NCBI GenBank assembly: GCA_964597035.1 | Contig: CAZQWM010000004.1 | Span: 1 to 64,000, forward strand | Source: Fen-1362 sp964597035 | GTDB lineage: Bacteria > Planctomycetota > Phycisphaerae > Sedimentisphaerales > Anaerobacaceae | Reading direction: 5' to 3' | Length of the DNA: 64,000 nt | Part shown: in pieces, positions 26,211 through 35,079 of the stretch | Position numbering within the stretch: position 1 is the stretch's first letter | How the letters are laid out: each line of letters begins with the position of its first letter | Position numbers and translations under genes: made by a program | The notes under the pieces: model-generated | Database searches by the model: none | Told to the model about the DNA's origin: nothing | Seen by the model: only the letters and a program-made list of their open reading frames with translations

Positions 26211-27473
26211 GATTGACATCGCACTTTGGTAATCTCTGTTGCGATAAATAGTGCGTGTCGCAAGTGCAACAATAACGGCCATAGCAATAACAACTCCCAG
26301 CCAGGATGTTATTTTACTATGGCGGGCCCGCCCCGCTGCGACCCTCAATAAAAGAAAGCCGGCGGTTACCACAATAGTTGCCAGGCCTGCGAGGGACAAA
26401 TATACCCTGTGCTCGAAGATTATATCTGCAATCGGAACAAAACTCGAAGTAGGGGCAAGTATAACGAAAAACCAGACAAGAGGATAACTCCATACGCGAT
26501 TTTTTATAAAGCCCCACAACGTTACCGCTGCCATAAATACGACAATCAACAACGATGGCAGAATCAACTGCCATACTTTTATCACCGGCCAGCAGTAGTA
26601 AAGACACAGACGAGCCGGCCAGAAGCTCAGCTTTATGTATTGAACTATTGCGATGAACTGATTCATCGCGTAGTCAAAAGGTTTTATGCTTATGGAGAAT
26701 CCGACGGTATCCGAGTGCGACCCTGAAGCCATCGCTGCAGCGAGAACCGCCCAACCTGCAGACAAACCGAGATACAGGTGCCATCGCTTTTTCAGTGCGA
26801 GGCGAAATGACCCAGCCACAAAGGTTCGGTCGTAGAGCAAGACGAGCACCGGGGCAGTTACCATTACCTCTTTTGTGGCCATTCCGAGGGCGCAAAAGAT
26901 AACGGACAATATCTGCCAAAGGGCGAAATGTTTGGGCTGCATCGACCTTACGGCGGCATAGACGGTCAGGAGGTAAAACAAGCCCATAAGAGATTCCGCC
27001 CGCTGGACGACATATGTAACGCTTTCCGTTTGAATGGGGTGAACCAGCCAGATTGCCGCTACAATCCAGGCGAGATAAGCCGAATGCCGGCCGAATTTTT
27101 CTTTAAGCCGGCTGCTTATCAAAGTTCTGCGGACAATACCATACAGCGTCAGGGCGGCAAGAATATGTATCGATAAGTTAACGAAGTGGTATCCCCAAAC
27201 GCGATATTCGCCGAAGGCCTCATTCAGGGCGAAAGACAGGGCTAATACCGGCCGACCCGCCAAGCCCGACTGAGGGGGTACGGAAAGGACCCAGGTCAAA
27301 GGCCAGAGTTGTCGAATACTCGGGTTTTCGACGATGTTCGGAAGGTCATCGAAAATGAAAGGTCCGTTGAAACTACCTGAATAAGCTATCAGGCCGATGA
27401 CAACAAGTGAAACAAGTGAAACAGGTAAAACACCTGCTAAAAGGCCGGCCCTGGTATGTTTTTCGTCGGCCAT
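26208..27473 (-). CDS. TMTC-like multi-pass membrane glycosyltransferase, N-terminal part
   Basis: A 421-residue protein with about ten transmembrane helices. The N-terminal loop FDDLPNIVENPSIRQL and the GRPVLALSFALNEAFGEYRV region are typical of bacterial proteins of the TMTC / O-mannosyltransferase-like type, which normally carry C-terminal TPRs. A conserved-looking WLVHPIQTESVTYVVQRAESL is also present. The reading frame ends at an amber codon exactly where the TPR region should begin, so the product is probably truncated. The substrate is unknown; sugar transfer is inferred from the family. Confidence 0.8.
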   Translation of the reverse strand: MADEKHTRAGLLAGVLPVSLVSLVVIGLIAYSGSFNGPFIFDDLPNIVENPSIRQLWPLTWVLSVPPQSGLAGRPVLALSFALNEAFGEYRVWGYHFVNLSIHILAALTLYGIVRRTLISSRLKEKFGRHSAYLAWIVAAIWLVHPIQTESVTYVVQRAESLMGLFYLLTVYAAVRSMQPKHFALWQILSVIFCALGMATKEVMVTAPVLVLLYDRTFVAGSFRLALKKRWHLYLGLSAGWAVLAAAMASGSHSDTVGFSISIKPFDYAMNQFIAIVQYIKLSFWPARLCLYYCWPVIKVWQLILPSLLIVVFMAAVTLWGFIKNRVWSYPLVWFFVILAPTSSFVPIADIIFEHRVYLSLAGLATIVVTAGFLLLRVAAGRARHSKITSWLGVVIAMAVIVALATRTIYRNRDYQSAMSI

Positions 27474-27501
27474 AAAGTTAAACGCAAAAAATTAAGCTTT
27501 T

Positions 27502-29730
27502 TTATTTTTTGCCGGGCGTCCTGGTCGCTTCGTCTGGTTTTTGCTGTTCTTTGCCGACGGCGGACAATTCGGCAAGGGCGGCTTTGCGGGAAAGCTTGAA
27601 TCGGCCCTGGTCATCGATAGACAAAAGCTTGACGGGAATCAAGTCGCCGACCTTGCAGACATCCTCGACATTTTTGACGTAGCCGTCGCTCAGCTCGCTT
27701 ATGTGGCAAAGGCCTTCTACGCCGGTAATAAATTCGACGAAGGCGCCGAAATCCTTGACGGAGACGACTTTGGCCTGCGGGTAAATTCGGCCCTGTTGGG
27801 GGGGCTGAGTCATTGACTCGATGATTTCCCTGGCTTTGAGATGTCCGTCGCCGCCGAGGCAGCTTATAAAGACGGTGCCGTCTTCTTCGATTTCGATGGT
27901 GGTATCGGTCTGCTCCTGCAGGCCTTTGATTGTCTTTCCGCCGGGGCCGATGATCTTACCGATAAATTCGGGGTCGATTTGAATGCTTACGAGTTTGGGG
28001 GCATAGGCACTTAGCTGAGGTCTTGGCTTTTCGATTGCTTTGGACATAGTTTCGAGGATTTTGAGGCGGGCCTGTCTGGCCTTTTCCAGCGCCTCAACCA
28101 TAATTTTATGTGAGAGTCCCTCGGCTTTGACGTCCAACTGGACGGCGGTGACGCCCTCGGTGGTTCCGGCGACCTTGAAGTCCATATCGCCGTGATGGTC
28201 TTCATCGCCGAGTATGTCGGTCAAGAGGACGTATCGGCCGTCTCCGGCGGTGACCATTCCGATTGAGATACCTGCGACGGGCCTCTTAATTGGCACGCCG
28301 GCGTCCATCAGTGCGAGTGAGCCGCAGCATACCGAGGCCATAGAGCTGGAACCGTTGGACTCGGTAATATCGGAGACAACCCTGACTGTATAGGCGAATT
28401 CCTCTTCGGGCGGTTTGACCTGTTCGAGCGCTCGTTCGGCGAGGACGCCGTGGCCTATTTCGCGTCTGCCGGGACCTCTGACCGGACGGACCTCGCCGAC
28501 GGAAAAGGGCGGGAAATTATAATGCAGCGTAAAATTCTGGGCATATTCATCGAGCAGGCCGTCGATAATCTGTGCATCTCTGATTGTGCCTAGTGTTACG
28601 CTGACGAGGGCCTGGGTTTCGCCTCGGGAGAAAAGAGCGGAACCGTGGACTCGCGGCAGAAGGCCGACTTCGCAGGTGATGGGACGAATATCATCGCAAC
28701 CCCGGCCATCGAGGCGTTTACCCTGCAGGGCAAGGTCGCGAATAATCTCGCCTTCGATTTTATCGAAGACACGTTTGACCATCGCCTTATCAGTGACTGG
28801 GGCCTGGACCGGAGGCGACGTTTCGGGCTGCTGCTGTTCATCTATATCGTCGAGGACATCGGATTCGGGATGTATCTCGATGCCGGAGTATTGCTCGATG
28901 AGGCCTTCGAGCAATTCACTGACAGCGGTTCTTCGCTGGCGCTTATTCGACATAACTTCAACCGAGTGCAACTCTTCGGCAACCTGTGAGCGTATTTGGG
29001 AATAAAGCTCCGTGTTGATGGGGGTGGTTTCGGGTATTTCCTTTTCGACGCCGGCTTTTGCACGAAGCTGCTCGATAAGCTCGCAGACGACCTGCACGGT
29101 CTGGTGTCCGATTTTTACGGCGTCGGCGATGACGGATTCGGGCAATTCTTTAGCACCGACCTCAATCATATTGATTGCTTCTTTTCGTCCGCCGACAAGA
29201 ATGTTCATATCGCCCTGTTCGAGCTGGGCGTGGGTCGGGTTGATAACAAACTCGCCATTTACTCGGCCAACACGGCAGGCGCCGGTGGGACCTATAAACG
29301 GGATTTTGCTGATAGTAAGCGCTGCGCTTGCTCCTATCATAGCAGGGACATCGGGGTCGTTTTCACGGTCGGCGCTTAGTACGGTGGCGATTACCTGGAC
29401 CTCGTTGAAATAAGCTTCGGGGAAAAGCGGGCGAATCGGCCTATCAATCATTCGGGCAGTGAGAATCTCCTTTGTGCTGGGCCTTCCCTCGCGCTTGAAG
29501 AATCCGCCCGGGAACTTACCGGCGGCACTTTGCTTTTCACGATACTCGACACTAAGCGGGAAAAAATCGATATCTTCGCTGCGTGGAGGGGCCGTAACGG
29601 CCGCAACAAGCACGACGGTTTCTCCGTATCGGACGACAACGGCGCCGTCGGCCTGTCTGGCTATTCTGCCGGTCTCAATCGATAAGGTTCGACCGGCGAT
29701 TTCACATTCAACTCTGACAAATTCCGACAT
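27502..29730 (-). CDS. pnp: Polyribonucleotide nucleotidyltransferase (PNPase)
   Basis: A phosphorolytic 3'-5' exoribonuclease and RNA degradosome core. Domains in order: RNase PH 1 (about 10-145), helical linker, RNase PH 2 (about 350-500, with RGPGRREIGHGVLAERAL and LLTDILGDEDHHGDMDF), KH (IGPGGKTIKGLQEQTDTTIE) and S1 (AKVVSVKDFGAFVEFITGVE). The 742 residues are slightly longer than the E. coli enzyme because the linker has an acidic, glutamine- and proline-rich insertion (about residues 290-325). It lies downstream of rpsO, the classic order, with a stem-loop between them. Confidence 0.96.
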   Translation of the reverse strand: MSEFVRVECEIAGRTLSIETGRIARQADGAVVVRYGETVVLVAAVTAPPRSEDIDFFPLSVEYREKQSAAGKFPGGFFKREGRPSTKEILTARMIDRPIRPLFPEAYFNEVQVIATVLSADRENDPDVPAMIGASAALTISKIPFIGPTGACRVGRVNGEFVINPTHAQLEQGDMNILVGGRKEAINMIEVGAKELPESVIADAVKIGHQTVQVVCELIEQLRAKAGVEKEIPETTPINTELYSQIRSQVAEELHSVEVMSNKRQRRTAVSELLEGLIEQYSGIEIHPESDVLDDIDEQQQPETSPPVQAPVTDKAMVKRVFDKIEGEIIRDLALQGKRLDGRGCDDIRPITCEVGLLPRVHGSALFSRGETQALVSVTLGTIRDAQIIDGLLDEYAQNFTLHYNFPPFSVGEVRPVRGPGRREIGHGVLAERALEQVKPPEEEFAYTVRVVSDITESNGSSSMASVCCGSLALMDAGVPIKRPVAGISIGMVTAGDGRYVLLTDILGDEDHHGDMDFKVAGTTEGVTAVQLDVKAEGLSHKIMVEALEKARQARLKILETMSKAIEKPRPQLSAYAPKLVSIQIDPEFIGKIIGPGGKTIKGLQEQTDTTIEIEEDGTVFISCLGGDGHLKAREIIESMTQPPQQGRIYPQAKVVSVKDFGAFVEFITGVEGLCHISELSDGYVKNVEDVCKVGDLIPVKLLSIDDQGRFKLSRKAALAELSAVGKEQQKPDEATRTPGKK

Positions 29731-29776
29731 AATTTACCTCATTAATAACCATTGATAGCATATAGCGGACAGCATA

Positions 29777-29817
29777 CAGCGGATAGAAATTAACTAAACG
29801 CTATAAGCCATCCGCTG
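29777..29817 (-). promoter_or_regulatory. rpsO-pnp intergenic stem-loop
   Basis: CAGCGGAT (29777-29784) and ATCCGCTG (29810-29817) form a perfect 8-bp stem with a 25-nt loop between rpsO and pnp. In enterobacteria an analogous leader hairpin is cut by RNase III and mediates pnp autoregulation; that role is only inferred here. A partial terminator function is also possible. Confidence 0.45.
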
Positions 29818-29820
29818 GTT

Positions 29821-30087
29821 TTATTTGCGTAAGCCGAGCCGGGATATGACCTCTCGATAACGCTTTGGGTCTTTTCTGGCGACATATTTCAGAAGTGCCG
29901 CTCTTGTGCCCACCATTTTCAGCAAGCCGCGTCGGGAGGAGTGGTCCTTGCGGTGAAGCTTGAGATGTTCGGTAAGCTCGTTAATCCTCTCTGTGAGCAA
30001 CGCAATCTGGACTTCAGGCGACCCGGTGTCGCCCTGGTGGTTCTCGAAGTCATGAACTATTTTTTCTTTTTGCAATTTCGCGAGCAT
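29821..30087 (-). CDS. rpsO: 30S ribosomal protein S15
   Basis: An 88-residue primary 16S rRNA-binding protein of the small subunit. The family core is clear: HQGDTGSPEVQIALLTERI, LKLHRKDHSSRRGLL and the C-terminal YREVISRLGLRK. The gene is upstream of pnp, the widely conserved rpsO-pnp order. Confidence 0.97.
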   Translation of the reverse strand: MLAKLQKEKIVHDFENHQGDTGSPEVQIALLTERINELTEHLKLHRKDHSSRRGLLKMVGTRAALLKYVARKDPKRYREVISRLGLRK

Positions 30088-30303
30088 TTTTCAAACAAGC
30101 CCTTTCTGTAAGCACCTAGCGCGACGTTTCGACTACAATCATTCTGCACATAATAGACGGGGCATTTTAGCATTTTTGCGCCGGGTTGCAAGTCCGAACG
30201 TCCAAAAAGTGTAAATTGGCAAATCATACGTGACAGTCGATACGCGGAAGGGGGGATTGGAACGTAAGAAGGTTTAGGGCTGATAACCGCAGGTTGTGGG
30301 GTG

Positions 30304-31977
30304 TTATTTAAGCAGGGTTCCAACCGCTATGGAACCATACTGGCTGAAATCCTCGGCACCATAGGCCTTTGTAACATCATACTGCATAAGGTCCCAGAGG
30401 TGGTATACGTCGCTTTCGATGAAAATTCTTCCAATCTGCTCGTCAAACTGGGTCCCAAGCCGTTCCTCGATTTCCTCGAGAGCCTGTTCGACGGTGAGCG
30501 CCTCGCGGTAGACCCTTTCGGAGGTCATCGCATCAAAGCAGTCTGCCAGACCGACAATCTTGCCCATAAGCTGTATCTGGTCGCCCTTGAGGCCGGATGG
30601 ATACCCCTTGCCGTCCACCCGTTCGTGGTGGTGAAGCACACCTGGGATAATATCCCGCATCTGCTTGATTCCGCCCAAGATGTTTGCACCGATGGAGGGG
30701 TGCATTCTGAGCCGGTGCCGCTCCTGCTCTGAAAGTTTGCCCTCCTTGCAGAGCAGAGTTTCGTCTATTCCGACTTTTCCTATATCGTGCAGCAGGCCAG
30801 CGAGATAAATCTTGTGGATTTGCTCCTGGTCAATATCCTGGTGCTGCGCGAGGTGCTCGGCAATCCATTTTGAGATGAAGGCGACTCTTTCAGAGTGGCC
30901 TCTGGTGTAGCGGTCCTTTGCGTCGATGCTTCTTGTGAGGGCCTTCAGTGAGCCGATGAACAGTTCCTTGAGGTCGTTGAAGAGGCGGTTATTCTCGACG
31001 AACACGGCACAGGTGCTGGCGACTGAGTTGAACAGCTTTACATCGGTGGAGTCAAAATCGGGTTTGTCGAGCCGATTTATGGCGACGAGCATGCCGATGA
31101 TACGGCCGGTACCGGATTGTCTGGGGACGGCGAGCCGTTTGCGTCTTTCGCCCGAGTTGGATTTTTCCTTGCCACAGAGAGGAACAACGATGATGTTTCT
31201 GATGCTCTGGGGCCAGTCGTATGTGAAAGGTGAGTCGACCTCACTGTCAAGCAGGGCCTCTTTGCCCTTTTTAGTGTCATCCAGCAATCGGTTATACATA
31301 AGCGATGTCACAGCCGGGTCAATGTCAATGACGCCGGCACCCGCTACAAGGATGAAATGAGCCGGCTCGTCAAGCGTTTTTTCCTGAAGTATGGCTATGC
31401 CCTCGACGCTGACGATTTCGGTCAAGCTGTCACAGGCCATCTGGAGGAAGTTTGCATCCGGCTCGACGATTTCCATATTGGTGCTGATTTTGTAAAGCAG
31501 GACCAGTTCTTCGTAGGTTTGCGCCAGCTCGGCGCTTATCATATCCATCTGCTCGGTTGAGTCCAGTTGGGTATGGAATTTTTCCGCAAAGAGTCGAAGC
31601 ACCTCGGACAAGAGCAGGGCCGATTTGTTGTGGGGGTCGGGGGCGGCGCCGAGGTCCATCAGGGCTACTAAACCGGTCTGATGTTTTGAGGCGGCAGCGG
31701 GAACCAACTCGGCAGAGAGACACCTGCTGCGAGGCGGCCTGAGGTGTTCGTCTTTTGCGGCGGCGGTCCGTTTGGCGGAACGGCCGAGACAATCTCGAGC
31801 AGATTTTGCCAGGAGAGCGGGATTGCTGTCGAAAGAGCCACCCTGACAGAGAAGAACAAGCTGACCTTTTGAATCACAGACTGCGAAGTTAACGCCGAGC
31901 GTGCTCACACGCGCGCCGAAATCCTTCAACTCCCGCATTTGTAATGTGGTCAAACCTCCTGCCATTGTGCTGGGCAT
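30304..31977 (-). CDS. GAF-HD-GYP domain protein (cyclic-di-GMP phosphodiesterase type)
   Basis: A 557-residue signalling protein. The C-terminal HD-GYP domain (about residues 345-535) carries RGHSERVAFISKWIAE, the metal-binding HDIGKVGIDETLLCKEGKL and the GYP loop HHERVDGKGYPSGLKGDQI. This class hydrolyses cyclic-di-GMP. A GAF-like sensory region lies at about 155-330. The N-terminal part is variable, with no membrane segments. GGAGAAGG precedes the start at 31977. A CheY-like regulator gene is 84 nt upstream on the same strand, suggesting a small signalling operon. The PilZ protein gene near 51.6 kb may be another part of cyclic-di-GMP signalling. Confidence 0.9.
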   Translation of the reverse strand: MPSTMAGGLTTLQMRELKDFGARVSTLGVNFAVCDSKGQLVLLCQGGSFDSNPALLAKSARDCLGRSAKRTAAAKDEHLRPPRSRCLSAELVPAAASKHQTGLVALMDLGAAPDPHNKSALLLSEVLRLFAEKFHTQLDSTEQMDMISAELAQTYEELVLLYKISTNMEIVEPDANFLQMACDSLTEIVSVEGIAILQEKTLDEPAHFILVAGAGVIDIDPAVTSLMYNRLLDDTKKGKEALLDSEVDSPFTYDWPQSIRNIIVVPLCGKEKSNSGERRKRLAVPRQSGTGRIIGMLVAINRLDKPDFDSTDVKLFNSVASTCAVFVENNRLFNDLKELFIGSLKALTRSIDAKDRYTRGHSERVAFISKWIAEHLAQHQDIDQEQIHKIYLAGLLHDIGKVGIDETLLCKEGKLSEQERHRLRMHPSIGANILGGIKQMRDIIPGVLHHHERVDGKGYPSGLKGDQIQLMGKIVGLADCFDAMTSERVYREALTVEQALEEIEERLGTQFDEQIGRIFIESDVYHLWDLMQYDVTKAYGAEDFSQYGSIAVGTLLK

Positions 31978-32061
31978 AACCTTCTCCGTATTTCGACCGG
32001 ATGCGAGTGAGCCAACTGTCGGCGACTCACAAGACGGCGATGAAACCTCTGCACTGAATTA

Positions 32062-32454
32062 TCAGCTCTGCTGCGACAACTGTCTCTGGTAAAGGATATC
32101 CTCAATAGTTCTGAGCAACTCTTTGGGGCTGAACGGCTTGGTGATGCACTGGGAAATCTGAAGCTGCTGGCGATGAATGTCATCTATGGCGAAGTTCCTT
32201 GCTGTCAAAAGAACAAAAGGGATATCTTTGGTGTTTTCGTTTGAGCGAAGATGTTCGAGAAGCTCAAGTCCTGTCATTACGGGCATCTGATAATCGGCGA
32301 TTATAATATCGGGGCTTTCCGTGCAGGCCAGCTCGTATGCCTCGGCGCCGTTGCAGGCAGTCAAAGGTTCGTAGCCGTTGTTGCGGAGCTTGATTGCAAC
32401 GACGTGCACAATGTGAACCTCGTCATCAACAACCAGGACTTTCCTTGGCGGCAT
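32062..32454 (-). CDS. CheY-like response regulator (receiver only)
   Basis: A 130-residue single receiver domain: VLVVDDEVHIVHVVA at the N-terminus, phospho-acceptor Asp in IIIADYQMPVMTGLELLEHL (about residue 53), the switch Thr in VLLTARNF and the conserved Lys in CITKPFSPKEL. It has no output domain and probably acts by protein contact, plausibly on the HD-GYP protein encoded immediately downstream. The cognate kinase is not in this neighbourhood. Confidence 0.9.
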   Translation of the reverse strand: MPPRKVLVVDDEVHIVHVVAIKLRNNGYEPLTACNGAEAYELACTESPDIIIADYQMPVMTGLELLEHLRSNENTKDIPFVLLTARNFAIDDIHRQQLQISQCITKPFSPKELLRTIEDILYQRQLSQQS

Positions 32455-32992
32455 TCGTAGGTCCTTTCTATTGCTGTTTCACACATATCCGGTGCCGGGC
32501 GTGACTTTCAGGCCGCCGGTATATTTTTGTTCGGTAATCGCCGATTAAATCATCCCCAAGTTTTTTCGTCCGTCCTGGGTTGCCTCTTAACTTAGGGGTA
32601 ATTATGTAAGCGTCTTTAATCGCAGTTATCAGGCGAAATTTTAGGTTGTTACCCGAGGTGCGCGGAACTGACAGGCATTTACAGCACTGCCAATGCGTAA
32701 CGGCCCGATGGGCAACAAAGCCTTAGCCCGATTTGATTTTCATAAAGCAAACGGCTATTTCAACAGGCATCCTGCCAATATGTGACAAGGCCCTATAAGA
32801 GGCAGGTCTCGAATTTCTTATCAGACGCTAAATTCACCGAGACAAACGGGCCTTTAGCCGGACTCAAGTTGTATTGGTCGTGAGAAAACAAACACCCCGC
32901 CGAGGGAAGTTCCCCGGCGGGGTCGTTTATCTGCCCGTCCCCCCTTTAGATTTGCCGTGGTCACAAAACGGACAGTGTGTAAGCAACTTTTG
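32455..32992. other. 538-nt intergenic region with a terminator
   Basis: This stretch must hold the promoter for the response regulator/HD-GYP unit and ends in the terminator of the pseudopilin gene. I found no open frame with a recognisable protein. The segment around 32660-32730 has short inverted sequences and a GCAACAAAGCC string, but it does not match a riboswitch consensus well enough to name. Confidence 0.5.
32884..32923 (-). terminator. Rho-independent terminator of the pseudopilin gene
   Basis: ACCCCGCCG (32894-32902) pairs perfectly with CGGCGGGGT (32915-32923), extended by an inner GGG/CCC with one bulged base. On the minus strand the hairpin is followed by TGTTTGTTTTCT, a U-rich tail. 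It lies about 70 nt after the stop codon of the pseudopilin-like gene. Confidence 0.85.
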
Positions 32993-33412
32993 TTACAGTG
33001 ACGCGTGTTCAGGTGAATCGTCGGCGTGGAACGAACCCGTCGAGGTGTTGACGACCCAGCCGGCCTTTCCGCAGCCGACATTGTTTTGGTCCTGTACGAA
33101 GCGCACGGCCTTGTCACCATTGAACGGATTGGTTGGCATCGTCTTGAGGTAAGGACCGCGATTGTCGGCGCCTCTGGTTGTCAGCGCCTGCTCGAAGCCG
33201 GCAAGACTGGCGGTAGGAGGAAGCTGTTCGTCGTGTTGAATCTTGTACAGTTCAAGCTGGCAACGTACAGTCTGAAGGTCGGCAATAAATCTTGACTCTT
33301 CAACTCCGACCCCTCGTGCACTGAAATCAGGGGCAACAATACCCGCACCAACACTGCAGATAGCCCCTATCAGAGAAACCTGAATCATCGCAAAACCGAT
33401 TCTCGCTTTCAT
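32993..33412 (-). CDS. Type IV pilin-like / pseudopilin protein
   Basis: A 139-residue protein with a type IV prepilin-like N-terminus: MKARIG followed by the hydrophobic FAMIQVSLIGAICSVGAG. After the Gly, the mature protein would begin with Phe. The usual Glu at mature position 5 is replaced by Gln, which matters for methylation and subunit register in canonical pilins. The body (FIADLQTVRCQLELYKIQHD, PYLKTMPTNPFNG) resembles GspG-type pseudopilins. ATG 33412 is chosen because AGGG lies seven bases upstream. No secretion genes are adjacent. The GspE-type ATPase at 296 could be a partner, but this is a guess. Confidence 0.8.
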   Translation of the reverse strand: MKARIGFAMIQVSLIGAICSVGAGIVAPDFSARGVGVEESRFIADLQTVRCQLELYKIQHDEQLPPTASLAGFEQALTTRGADNRGPYLKTMPTNPFNGDKAVRFVQDQNNVGCGKAGWVVNTSTGSFHADDSPEHASL

Positions 33413-33700
33413 TCTTTTACCCTGTAAGCTGTGTCGATAACAGCTTCCCTCCAATTTAACATGGGCATCTCTTAGACAACCCGGAATGTGGTTTTGTCAG
33501 CCGCTCCTCGATAAAGAATCTCGCCCCTCTGTCCTCTTAAGATAGCTTCATCTTGCTTCACTTAAAGTATAACAGATTATTGTGAAAGGGCCAAATTGCC
33601 GGCAGCGTGATATCGGACGACGCGTTAGTTTTTTACAGCAAATGGGGAAGGCAACTCAAAAACGTGGCTTTTCAAAAAAATAAAATATCGAAATGCCCTG

Positions 33701-34150
33701 CTAAAATCGGACGTTGGGCGGCGAGTTGGAGATTCTTATGGACCTGCGGTCGGGGGCGAGGTGTGCCAGCTCGATTCTGATATAGTTAATGCCGGCAAGG
33801 GCCTGCTCGATTTTGTCGGCCCACTCGATGAGAACAACGGAGCCAAGATAACAATAATCATCAAAACCGATTTGCTCGAAGTCGGCGATGGAATCAATGC
33901 GGTATGCATCGATGTGAAAGATATCGAGCCGGCCTGAATATTCGTTGACTAAAACGAAGGTTGGGCTGGTGACTTCAGTGGCGGCGTCTTCGGCCCCGAG
34001 GCCTTTGACGATTCCTTTAATAAGATGCGTCTTGCCGCTTCCTAAGGGACCGCATACGGCGATGACCTCACCGCCTTTTAACTTCGAGCCAAATTGTTGG
34101 CCGAATTCTATGGTCTGCTGCGGCGAATCTGTCGTGATGGAGAATTCCAT
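33701..34150 (-). CDS. tsaE: tRNA threonylcarbamoyladenosine biosynthesis ATPase TsaE
   Basis: The P-loop ATPase subunit needed for the t6A37 modification of ANN-decoding tRNAs. The Walker A (VCGPLGSGKTHLIKGI, about residue 38), the TSPTFVLVNEY switch region and the FHIDAYRI and LIEWADKI motifs are diagnostic. Length, about 149 residues, is normal. ATG 34150 is chosen; an in-frame GTG at 34162 would overlap the thiL stop as GTGA and is a real alternative. It is the last gene of an argH-thiL-tsaE unit. Confidence 0.93.
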   Translation of the reverse strand: MEFSITTDSPQQTIEFGQQFGSKLKGGEVIAVCGPLGSGKTHLIKGIVKGLGAEDAATEVTSPTFVLVNEYSGRLDIFHIDAYRIDSIADFEQIGFDDYCYLGSVVLIEWADKIEQALAGINYIRIELAHLAPDRRSIRISNSPPNVRF

Positions 34151-34158
34151 ATCGAGAG

Positions 34159-35079
34159 TCACTTAAGGTGGTCGAAGCCGGATGGTTTGATATCGTTAAT
34201 TTGGCTGTCGGGCATTTTTATCTGCATTTTGCCAGTGTCGGTAATAGTGCCGATTTGAGTAATGGGCAATGAGTCTGTCCATTGACTAAGGAGTTTTTCG
34301 CACCGGTCAGCAGCGAGTATGAAAAGCAGCTCGAAGTCTTCGCCGTCATTGAGCGCAGCCGACAATGGGTCAGTTGTCTTTCGGGCATCGTCGGAAATCG
34401 GGATTCGCTGCGCATCGATTAGGGCACCGACGCGGCTTTGAGTGCAGATACGATTGAGGTCGGAGCTTAGGCCGTCGCTGATATCAATCATCGCATTGAT
34501 TTTCACAAGTGAGGTGATTTTGAGTGCTTCCCTGACTCGGGGCTGGAAAGAAAGATGCTTCCCGGAAAGTGCCCCGCCGAGCGAGCCGGTAACACAGACA
34601 GCGTCGCCGACTTTGGCGCCGGTGCGTGTCACAGGCGGGTGGCCTGCGGGTCTTGAGAGCATCGCGACGTTAATGGCAAATTGGCCGGCGTAGCTCCATT
34701 TAGTAATATCACCGCCTATGAGTGGGCATTCGAATTTGTCGGCTGCGGAAACGATGCCTGAGTGAAGCTCTTTTAAGTGCTCTATGCCGAAGCCGGCGGG
34801 CAGGGCAACGGCGACAACTGCTGCGACGGGGACAGTCGCCATCGCGGCGCAATCGCTCAAGCTCACGGCCATTGCCTTGTAGCCGACCTGCTTTAGTGTG
34901 GCGGTTTTCAAATCAAAGTGAACGCCGTCGAGGAGCATATCGGTTGTGACAAGGATGGAGGCGCCGTCGGCGAGGCGGATTTCGGCCATATCGTCGCCGA
35001 TACCGATGGGAAAATCAGAAGCGGAGAGGTTGCGCTGTCGGGCGAACCAATCAGTAATCAGGTCCTCGCCGTTACTCAT
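34159..35079 (-). CDS. thiL: Thiamine-monophosphate kinase
   Basis: Phosphorylates thiamine monophosphate to the active diphosphate cofactor. A 306-residue member of the AIR-synthase/PurM-like fold: GIGDDMAEIRL at the N-terminus, TTDMLLDGVHFD, SLSDCAAMATVPVAA and the GDITKW, DISDGLSSDL and GEDFELLF motifs are all present and ordered as expected. Its start overlaps the argH stop by 4 nt. No TPP riboswitch is visible nearby. Confidence 0.94.
   Translation of the reverse strand: MSNGEDLITDWFARQRNLSASDFPIGIGDDMAEIRLADGASILVTTDMLLDGVHFDLKTATLKQVGYKAMAVSLSDCAAMATVPVAAVVAVALPAGFGIEHLKELHSGIVSAADKFECPLIGGDITKWSYAGQFAINVAMLSRPAGHPPVTRTGAKVGDAVCVTGSLGGALSGKHLSFQPRVREALKITSLVKINAMIDISDGLSSDLNRICTQSRVGALIDAQRIPISDDARKTTDPLSAALNDGEDFELLFILAADRCEKLLSQWTDSLPITQIGTITDTGKMQIKMPDSQINDIKPSGFDHLK

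Noticed and set aside
29731..29820. A TPP or other riboswitch between rpsO and pnp
   Set aside because: Only a simple stem-loop is visible, matching the known position of pnp leader hairpins.
32640..32760. A possible riboswitch-like structured element
   Set aside because: Only loose similarity to a GCAAAGCC-type core; no consistent pairing could be drawn, so it is not named.
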